DNA of 49,546 bases from Muribaculaceae bacterium (GTDB taxonomy: Bacteria; Bacteroidota; Bacteroidia; Bacteroidales; Muribaculaceae). The translations under genes were made by a program, and so were the position numbers. The notes beneath the pieces are model-generated. The model was not told the DNA's origin. It worked only from the letters and a program-made list of their open reading frames with translations, and made no database searches. Below, piece after piece: positions 25,400 through 32,688 of the stretch. The first letter of the stretch is position 1. Each line of letters opens with the position of its first letter. Location: contig JAIDNJ010000058.1 of NCBI GenBank assembly GCA_029063895.1, positions 1 to 49,546 on the forward strand, in the 5' to 3' direction.

Positions 25400-28033
25400 A
25401 TGAATATAACCGATATATTTTCAGTCAAACGGATGATGCATGCCGGGGTTACGCTGGCTATGTGCTTTGCTTTGGCTGCATGTCAGGACGAGACTTTTAC
25501 GCCTGACGAGCCTGTAAACGAAACCTCTGACGGAATTGTGTTCCGTTGCACCGATATGGCCGAGGCCTATCATGGCAAGGATAATATTGCCTCTCGGGCA
25601 AGTTCGCCAAAAGATGAATTTGAAAAACAGATTAATACCCTTCATGTTTTCTTCTTCAATCAGACAACCGGAGAGTTGATGAAAACTACCAACTATGACA
25701 ACTTTCAGGCCTACATGAAGAAAAACAACGGGTTTCTTAAAATTCCTACGCCACCTGCGGGCCAGTCACTTTTTGAAGGTGGAGATGATGTAGCAGTGCG
25801 TATTGTTGCTATTGCAAACATTGATGCTACTGAAGAAGCTGCTGATGCTACTGACAACAGCAATATGTTTTACACCGATTATTCGGAGACCGGCAAAATC
25901 GCTAAAGCATCTCGTGAAAAGGGTGCGGATCCTTATAAAATTACGAAATATGATGATATTCGAGCCTGGACATACTATCCCCGTCTCCGAATCGACGAAG
26001 AGACCGGTCTCGGTGACATCCGCAATCTCCCGGCTGCAGGTATGCCTATGATCGGTGAGCTTGAAAATGTTAAGCTAAACGTTAAAAGCCCCTATATTGT
26101 TAATATGAAGGCTTTGATGGCTAAAATCAGAGTTTCGGTTAAATTGGATCCCGACCAGTTTGATGATGACCGAGGTCTCCCCGAGTTAATTATTGACGAG
26201 ATTGGTGTGCTTAATATGCCTGTTGCTGTTCCTTATGTACCGCCAACAGGAGAGAAACCTGCATCCAAACCGAAGGACTATGCCGAGTATATGGAAAAAT
26301 GTAGTGTCACAAAGGTTTCGATGGTTCATCCCGGTACCGATCGCGATGACGAGGGGTGTGCTCCCGAGTTGCATGAATATACGACTAAACTGTCTACACC
26401 TATTGTTGTTACCCGCAAAACCGACCCAGCCATCATTACCTATTATACTTACGAAAATATTCAGCTTCCCGATTATAATGCGAAACGTACAAACGGGTCT
26501 GATGCTTTTAATGCTGCGCTTGAGCCCCAATATCCTGCCGGTGTGACCGATTCTGACAAGCAGCGTTGGAAATCGACTCTTGCTTATAAAAACCGTGCGT
26601 CGGCAATCATCCTCAAAGGTACATTTACAACACATCAGGAGATGGACTATCGCGCCCAGTTCACCGCATTTATGGGTCAGAACGAGAATGATGATTTTCG
26701 TGTAATGCGCAACTACCAGTATGACAACAATATCACTGTCTATGGACTTGAGTATATACGAAACTCAGATGATGGTGTGTATATTTTTGACGGACGTGTC
26801 AATGTAGTGTCGGATAACCCGCTTTATCTTGCCATTGTCAATGAGCGCAAAGTAGATGCCCATGCAACTGCACTCCCGTTGTCGGTATGGCTCATGATGT
26901 GGGAGGACGCTAACAATCAGGTTGAAGGCGACCCAGATGTAAACTGGCGCAGCGAGGTGAAGCTTTCTATTCGTGAGCCTGAAACTCATACATGGATACG
27001 TATGGATCGTGTGATTCCGCGTGCCGAAATGGCAGCAGGTAATTGGGCCGCGGGAACCGGAGCTCGTGACTACTTCACTACCGATTTGGTGACCAATGAA
27101 TTGGCTACTGAAGGTATTACTCGAACTATCAGCAGTGAGGATGGTTCACGTTCGCGCGTGTACTTTTACATCGACGAGAATGTGCCTGCAAGTAATGATG
27201 TGAATACCACTGACCCCACCGCCACCAATTATTACGGCGATCGATATGCAACGGTTGATGTAAATTACAAGCGTTACAGCAAAACAACCGGTGAATTGGT
27301 GGAGGAGCGTGACTATACCCTTGATATTGAGCAAAGAGGTTTATTATTCGTTAAAAGTTGGACGGCAGATGAACCTGATAATAATGGGACATATCCTACT
27401 GCTGAAATTAATGGTTGGATGGAAGTGTATGAGGAGTATCTTGATCATAATGACCCGCTTGACAAGCATGAAATGCCAGGTGAATTATATTCAGGACTTC
27501 GTTGGGGTTTAACCAATAATGTAAATTGCTATGGTCGTGATAATATCTATTATAGTAGCGAAGCCTTGGATATGACAAAATGGGCAATTGGCCAAAGTGG
27601 TTCTGCTATATCTACTGTCCATTTGTTTAATACAACAGAACCTGCATCAGCTTTCCACTATTGTTATGGAAAAAACAAGCGCGCGAGTGATGGCTCTGTT
27701 TCAGATACATCAACCGGGTGGTATATGCCGGGTATTCGTGAACTCGAGGCTGCCTTGGTACAGTATTATACTGATTTCACAGAATTTCGTAATAATTACT
27801 ATTGGTCTGCTGCTGCGTCTGCGAGATCGCAGACTGATGGTATTTTTAGGAATCGAGATTACGCAAATGAACGGGCACGCGCAACTCAAGTATCTTTATC
27901 GGAGAATAGAATTTCCTATGCTAAAAGTGGCTGGGTTAATCCAAGCCCTGGTGTTTATACTACTCCTCAGGAGGGTTGTCAATACAGAACTGCAACTCTA
28001 CGTATCCGTGCATTTTATAAGGCTGCTCAATAA
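25400..28033 (+). CDS. Large fimbrial lipoprotein, putative tip adhesin (DUF4906-like, lectin-like C-terminus)
   Basis: An 877-residue lipoprotein precursor with lipobox LAAC (Cys28) and a possible Arg66 cleavage site (NIASRASSP). The middle resembles the DUF4906-type large fimbrial proteins found last in Bacteroidales fimbrial operons. The C-terminus, from about residue 645, includes TGWYMPGIRELEAALVQYY, NNYYWSAAASA and a final YRTATLRIRAF. This is the pattern of DUF1566/Lcl-like domains with a C-type-lectin-like fold. From about 27330 to the stop the DNA looks more AT-rich, with more TTA, AAT and ATT codons than the rest of the gene, suggesting separate ancestry or recombination of this domain. 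A strong terminator follows. Confidence 0.72.
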   Translation: MNITDIFSVKRMMHAGVTLAMCFALAACQDETFTPDEPVNETSDGIVFRCTDMAEAYHGKDNIASRASSPKDEFEKQINTLHVFFFNQTTGELMKTTNYDNFQAYMKKNNGFLKIPTPPAGQSLFEGGDDVAVRIVAIANIDATEEAADATDNSNMFYTDYSETGKIAKASREKGADPYKITKYDDIRAWTYYPRLRIDEETGLGDIRNLPAAGMPMIGELENVKLNVKSPYIVNMKALMAKIRVSVKLDPDQFDDDRGLPELIIDEIGVLNMPVAVPYVPPTGEKPASKPKDYAEYMEKCSVTKVSMVHPGTDRDDEGCAPELHEYTTKLSTPIVVTRKTDPAIITYYTYENIQLPDYNAKRTNGSDAFNAALEPQYPAGVTDSDKQRWKSTLAYKNRASAIILKGTFTTHQEMDYRAQFTAFMGQNENDDFRVMRNYQYDNNITVYGLEYIRNSDDGVYIFDGRVNVVSDNPLYLAIVNERKVDAHATALPLSVWLMMWEDANNQVEGDPDVNWRSEVKLSIREPETHTWIRMDRVIPRAEMAAGNWAAGTGARDYFTTDLVTNELATEGITRTISSEDGSRSRVYFYIDENVPASNDVNTTDPTATNYYGDRYATVDVNYKRYSKTTGELVEERDYTLDIEQRGLLFVKSWTADEPDNNGTYPTAEINGWMEVYEEYLDHNDPLDKHEMPGELYSGLRWGLTNNVNCYGRDNIYYSSEALDMTKWAIGQSGSAISTVHLFNTTEPASAFHYCYGKNKRASDGSVSDTSTGWYMPGIRELEAALVQYYTDFTEFRNNYYWSAAASARSQTDGIFRNRDYANERARATQVSLSENRISYAKSGWVNPSPGVYTTPQEGCQYRTATLRIRAFYKAAQ

Positions 28034-28085
28034 GGAATGGCATAAAGGATTTACTTAGCAAAAACACACAATAACAACAAGTGGT

Positions 28086-28124
28086 GTCACGCAGCCCTGT
28101 GATGGGGTTTGCGTGACATTTTTT
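28086..28124 (+). terminator. Intrinsic terminator of the fimbrial operon
   Basis: GTCACGCA (28086-28093) pairs with TGCGTGAC (28110-28117), enclosing a smaller GCCC/GGGG pairing, and is followed by a T-run at 28119-28124. Confidence 0.85.
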
Positions 28125-28579
28125 GTTATATTTAACCGCAGATTGCGCGGATTAATTTTTGACAGGGGGGTAATACATCGTCGGCGCGAGGCCGACTCTT
28201 CGGGTCGAGAGGGTGGTGTTTCCGACAGCTCGCTAAGGCTCGCAATCGGTTAACTATAAATCGTCTGTTTCACCGACTCTATTGCGGGCGCCGGTTGTTA
28301 GGTGGATGTATCGTTGGAGACGATAAACCGGTCATGCAGGGGAGGTAACCCTAATTGATAATTTGAAAGCGCGGAGAGTCAGGAAAGTCTCAACATTAGA
28401 GTCGGGGTTATCACGATTGTATTATGAGGTCGGGCCTGAGCGACTTTGGGAATGAAATAAGGTGGTTAATACATCGTGGGTTTCACCGACTCTATGCCTA
28501 AATCTGGCCGGGTTAAATGTTGAGGCTATTTGAGATAAATATTAATTAAATATTGTATGAAATACTATGTTTAGAAATA
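28125..28579. repeat. Degenerate repeats in the fimbrial-susC intergenic region
   Basis: No gene is supported. The blocks at 28134-28153 and 28310-28335 match the pre-fimbrial blocks at 18655-18674 (18/20) and 18707-18732 (22/26) in the same order and orientation. TTTCACCGACTCTAT occurs twice, at about 28268 and 28479, and AATACATCGT occurs twice, at about 28172 and 28471. Several GC-rich dyads are present. It resembles decayed palindromic elements, with no transposase. Confidence 0.65.
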
Positions 28580-28600
28580 AAATCTCTTTGTAAGAGATAT
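28580..28600. repeat. Left inverted repeat (IRL) of a putative invertible promoter segment
   Basis: A 21-bp sequence that is the exact reverse complement of 28954-28974. Its core ATCTCTT-TGT-AAGAGAT is an imperfect palindrome, but identity to the right copy is 21/21 inverted and only 16/21 in direct orientation, so the pair is truly inverted. Confidence 0.8.
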
Positions 28601-28953
28601 TACTGGCTATCCAAATGGTTGATTGATGGATATTTATCATTAATTCAATTCACAATTTTTTAAACAAAAAAAGATTAAAGCAAAATTACTGATTATCAGG
28701 GTAGTGTTAAATAAATTAAGTTAAAGGTTTAAAACCGGTTACTGACATTCTCCGATTCATTTTTAACATTCCCTTGACGAGAGATTTTATTAACATTATA
28801 ATTGCTTTATAGTTAATGGATTAGTAACTATATAATAGAAATTTTGTAAAACAGAACCGGTAAATTTCTAAAAAATCTGAAATAGAGGCCTTAAATTAGT
28901 GGCCTATTTTGTTGCATATTAAGAATGGAATACCTATATTTGCAAAAGTTTAC
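28601..28953. other. Putative invertible DNA segment carrying the susC promoter
   Basis: A 353-bp AT-rich non-coding segment bounded by 21-bp perfect inverted repeats. The only well-formed Bacteroidota promoter in it points right, toward susC, and ends 11 bp before the right repeat. This is the usual layout of invertible promoters of Bacteroidales surface loci. A weak hairpin (GGCC at 28887-28890 with GGCC at 28901-28904, then TATTTTG) lies just upstream of the promoter. No recombinase gene is in the window, so inversion would need a trans-acting enzyme. Confidence 0.65.
28907..28942 (+). promoter_or_regulatory. Promoter for susC-susD inside the inverted-repeat segment
   Basis: TTTTG at 28907-28911 and TTG at 28912-28914 are followed after 20 bp by TATATTTG at 28935-28942, a full match to the Bacteroidota promoter form. 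The predicted transcript start is about 28946, leaving a leader of about 265 nt that includes the right inverted repeat. Confidence 0.78.
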
Positions 28954-28974
28954 ATATCTCTTACAAAGAGATTT
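28954..28974. repeat. Right inverted repeat (IRR) of the putative invertible segment
   Basis: Exact 21-bp reverse complement of 28580-28600. It lies 11 bp downstream of the susC -7 box, so inversion between the two repeats would turn the promoter away from susC. Confidence 0.8.
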
Positions 28975-29210
28975 GAATTCGACCTGCCTTTTCAGGCGCT
29001 CTAATTAACTGACTATTAACCCTTTTTTAAACAATCATTTTAACAACCCTGCTCTGTGTCCCGGTTTTTTGGACCTGATCTGATTCCCTAATTCATTTTA
29101 ATTTCAACGAAGGGGACACATTGCAAACAATTTTTATAAACCCTGAAAACGTAATTTCAGAAATCATCTAAATTACCATAATTATTAACAACCAACCATT
29201 CTCATTTCTT
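28975..29210 (+). other. Long susC 5' leader
   Basis: 236 bp without a gene between the right inverted repeat and the susC ATG. It contains a dyad TGTGTCCC (29055-29062) / GGGACACA (29113-29120) and a small hairpin near 28984 (CCTG-CCTTTT-CAGG). Long leaders are common in front of susC genes. No known riboswitch was recognised. Confidence 0.5.
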
Positions 29211-32200
29211 ATGAAAAAGCAATTTGCATTGTTAGCAGCGCTTGCCTTGACTTGTGGAGCTCCCGCTTTCTCGGGCAGTATCCTCGGCCAGACAGGATTT
29301 ACCGCTGCCGCACAGGCGCAGAAAGCGACCGGTACAGTCGTTGACGAAGCCGGCGAACCGCTGCCCGGTGTATCAATCATTGTCAAAGGCAGTCAAGGTG
29401 GTGTTGCCTCGGATATCGACGGTAAGTTCACCCTCAATGCCAAACCGGGCGATGTGCTTAAATTTACTTACATCGGTTACAAACCCGTAGAAGTGAAATT
29501 TAACGGTCAGCCCCTTAATGTTACTATGAATCCCGATGTGGAAACTCTCGACGAAATCGTGGTTGTAGGTTACGGTTCGCAGCGTCGCGAACACCTCACC
29601 GGTGCCGTTTCGAGCGTTGACGTTTCTAAAACTCTCCAGGGCCGTCAGATTGCCGACGTCGGCCGTGGTCTTCAGGGTACCACTCCCGGTCTTAACGTTG
29701 TTCTCCCCAACGGTGAAATCGGTTCTGACCCCACTATCAAAATCCGCGGTCAGGTTGCATCGCTCAACGGTTCGGCCAACCCGCTCATCCTTCTCGACAA
29801 CGTTGAAATCCCCTCGATTCAGCTCGTAAACCCCGACGATATCGAACAGATTTCAGTACTTAAAGACGCCGCTGCAGCTTCAATCTACGGTTCAAAGGCT
29901 GCATTTGGTGTTATCCTTATCAAAACAAAACAGGGCGCCAAAACCGACCGTGTTGATGTGACCTACTCGGGTAACTTCGCATGGCAGCGCATCTCTAAAA
30001 ACATGGAGATGGGTACAATCGACGCTACTCAGTATCGTGTAGACGCTCTCGAACGTTCCGGTGGTACTTATGCCGGTGCATTCTGGTATGTTAACCGGGA
30101 AGCTCTCGAGCGTCAGCGCGAATGGCTCGCCAACTATGACGGTGTTATCGGCATGAATGATCCCTTTACCTACGGTCGTGACTGGTATGTCGACAATAAC
30201 AACCGCAAAATCTATATCCGTCCCTACGATCCGTACGATTACATGATCCGTGACTGGGCTCCCTCAATGACCCACAACGTTTCGGTTAACGGTAAATCGG
30301 GCAAGACTTCGTTCAATATCGGTCTCGGCTATCTCGATCAGAACGGTCTTATCAAACCCGCCAAAAATGATGACTACCGTCGTTACAATGCTTCGGCCCG
30401 CGTAACAACCGAATTCAACAAATATCTTACTATACGCGGCGGTCTCAACTACTCGCTCCGTAACAAACGTTATGCCTACGCTACCAACTCGACTACTGCC
30501 GACCCCTGGTTGTATCTCTATCGTTGGGACGCATATGCACCTCACGGCGAGGATGAAAACGGTCACCTGATGCAGTCACCCTCAACCGAAATGAAGTTGG
30601 CCAACACTGCCAACCGCGAGGATGCTTATCTTAGCGTTAACGTAGGTTTCACCATCAACTTTACCAACAACTGGCGCTATAACCTCGACTATACATACGC
30701 TTCTGAAAACCAGACCATCAACAAGCCCGGTACCAAATTTACCTATGCTACAACCTGGTATTCGCCTGTTGCACGCTATGACGAAAACGGCGACCGCGTG
30801 TATGTCAACAAGGCCGGTCAGGTCGTTCCTTCAACCGACCCCGAAGCGATGGCAGCCTATGACCTGAACTACTATCAGTATACTGCCGATGGCGCTAACC
30901 CCGACCACATCCGTCGTGAATCGACCAATGCCAAACGTCACACTCTCAACATGACTATGGACTACAACTGGGATATCAACGACGACAACAACCTCAAGGC
31001 CATGATCGGTATGAACCGCACCGACTGGGAATCAAAACAGCACTGGTCGCAGATCACTAACCTCACCGACATCGTTTCTCCCTCGTTTGACAAGACCAAC
31101 GGCACTCAGACTTCATCGGGTAACGACTACTGGGATGGTCAGCTCGGTTTCTTCGGCCGTATCAACTATGCCCTCTATGGCCGCTATCTTCTCGAAGCCA
31201 ACTACCGCTATGACGGTTCTTCTAAATTCCCCAAAGGAATGAAATGGCGCTCGTTCCCCTCGGTTTCAATCGGTTGGCGTGTTGATCAGGAAAAATTCAT
31301 GAACTGGGCCAAACCTACTCTCGATTCATTCAAGCTCCGCGCTTCTTGGGGTCGCATCGGTGACCAGTCGGTAAGCTCGTCACTCTATATCCCCACCCTT
31401 TCACAGAGCCAGATCAACTGGATTAATTCTGCAGGCTCTAAATTTGTAGGTGTAGGTACTCCCTCGGCTGTCGCAGGCGACATCACCTGGCAGGATATCG
31501 AGACAACCAACATCGGTCTTGACGCCCGTCTCTTCAATGAACTCGGCATCGTCTTTGACTGGTATCAGCGTGACACCAAAAACATGATTGTTCCCTCGGC
31601 CGGTATTCCTACCACTTTTGGTGCGGCTGCTCCCTCGGGTAACTACGGTAACCTCCGCACCCGCGGTTGGGAACTTGCTATCGACTACAACCACTCGTTC
31701 AATAAAGACCTCTCGATCAATGCTGTCTTCACTATCTCGGATGCACGTACCAAAATCACCAAATACAATCCCGCTGTAGGTGACCAGGCTACAATCACCA
31801 ACTGGTATGACGGTAAGGAATATGGTGAAATCTGGGGTTACAAAGTTGATCGCCTCTATCAGAAAGATGACTTCCTCTACAATGCCGACGGTTCGTTCCA
31901 GACTGTATGGGTTGCCAACGGTAAAATCGTTGAAGAAGGTACTGTAGGTGCCAAACTCATGAACAAACTCTCTGACCCCAACGGTGTATATCAGGATTAC
32001 TTCCAGCCCAGCGACAACCTCCGCTTTGGCCCCGGTGATATCAAATATGTCGATGTTGACGGTGACGGCGAAATCAGAGATAGAGCCAACACTCTTGAAA
32101 ATCATGGCGACAAAGTTAAAATCGGTAACTCTACTCCCCGCTTTGAATATGGTATCCGCCTCGGCGTAAACTACAAGGACTTTGACTTCTCAATCTTTGG

Positions 32201-32669
32201 TCAGGGTATCGGTTCTCGCAAGATCTGGGGTGCCGGCTTCCTCGCTATCCCCGGTTACAACACCGGTGACGGTGCGATTCCCCAGGCAATCGCCGGTGAC
32301 TACTGGCGTGAAGACCGCACCGATGCATTCTATCCCCGCCCCTATAACCTTGGCGGTAACAACTCGGGCGGCCTCTTCCAGCAGAGCGACCGCTACTTGC
32401 TCAACATGGCATATTTCCGTATCAAGAACATCACACTCGGTTATACCATTCCGCAGAATATCACCCGCAAGGCTTATATCCAGAAGGCTCGCTTCTATCT
32501 CGCTTGTGAGAACTTCTTCACCTTTGACAAACTTCACGGACTCCCCATCGATCCTGAAGTTATCTCGGGTGTGTCGATGTGGAACTCTTCAAACTATAAC
32601 TCGGGCCGTACCGGTGTAGGTACTCCCGCTATGAAGAATATCAACTTCGGTATTCAGTTAAATTTCTAA
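29211..32669 (+). CDS. SusC/RagA-family TonB-linked outer-membrane transporter
   Basis: A 1152-residue outer-membrane protein that, with SusD, imports oligosaccharides or peptides using TonB energy. It has a signal peptide ending near AQA (residue 37), a carboxypeptidase-regulatory-like domain (38-108, GTVVDEAGEPLPGVSIIVKG), the TonB-box region ETLDEIVVVGYG (111-122), a plug (NPLILLDNVEIP, VLKDAAAASIYGSKAAFGVI) and a large barrel ending in FGIQLNF. Codon use looks strongly biased toward C-ending codons, suggesting high expression. No glycoside hydrolase, sulfatase or lyase is nearby, so the cargo cannot be assigned. Transcription probably depends on the promoter in the invertible segment upstream. 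Confidence 0.95.
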   Translation: MKKQFALLAALALTCGAPAFSGSILGQTGFTAAAQAQKATGTVVDEAGEPLPGVSIIVKGSQGGVASDIDGKFTLNAKPGDVLKFTYIGYKPVEVKFNGQPLNVTMNPDVETLDEIVVVGYGSQRREHLTGAVSSVDVSKTLQGRQIADVGRGLQGTTPGLNVVLPNGEIGSDPTIKIRGQVASLNGSANPLILLDNVEIPSIQLVNPDDIEQISVLKDAAAASIYGSKAAFGVILIKTKQGAKTDRVDVTYSGNFAWQRISKNMEMGTIDATQYRVDALERSGGTYAGAFWYVNREALERQREWLANYDGVIGMNDPFTYGRDWYVDNNNRKIYIRPYDPYDYMIRDWAPSMTHNVSVNGKSGKTSFNIGLGYLDQNGLIKPAKNDDYRRYNASARVTTEFNKYLTIRGGLNYSLRNKRYAYATNSTTADPWLYLYRWDAYAPHGEDENGHLMQSPSTEMKLANTANREDAYLSVNVGFTINFTNNWRYNLDYTYASENQTINKPGTKFTYATTWYSPVARYDENGDRVYVNKAGQVVPSTDPEAMAAYDLNYYQYTADGANPDHIRRESTNAKRHTLNMTMDYNWDINDDNNLKAMIGMNRTDWESKQHWSQITNLTDIVSPSFDKTNGTQTSSGNDYWDGQLGFFGRINYALYGRYLLEANYRYDGSSKFPKGMKWRSFPSVSIGWRVDQEKFMNWAKPTLDSFKLRASWGRIGDQSVSSSLYIPTLSQSQINWINSAGSKFVGVGTPSAVAGDITWQDIETTNIGLDARLFNELGIVFDWYQRDTKNMIVPSAGIPTTFGAAAPSGNYGNLRTRGWELAIDYNHSFNKDLSINAVFTISDARTKITKYNPAVGDQATITNWYDGKEYGEIWGYKVDRLYQKDDFLYNADGSFQTVWVANGKIVEEGTVGAKLMNKLSDPNGVYQDYFQPSDNLRFGPGDIKYVDVDGDGEIRDRANTLENHGDKVKIGNSTPRFEYGIRLGVNYKDFDFSIFGQGIGSRKIWGAGFLAIPGYNTGDGAIPQAIAGDYWREDRTDAFYPRPYNLGGNNSGGLFQQSDRYLLNMAYFRIKNITLGYTIPQNITRKAYIQKARFYLACENFFTFDKLHGLPIDPEVISGVSMWNSSNYNSGRTGVGTPAMKNINFGIQLNF

Positions 32670-32688
32670 AATCTTAGGAACAATCATT

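Noticed and set aside
27700-28033. Diversity-generating retroelement variable region at the tip-adhesin C-terminus
   Set aside because: The lectin-like fold fits, but no reverse transcriptase, accessory gene or template repeat is present in the window. It is kept only as a test to run genome-wide.
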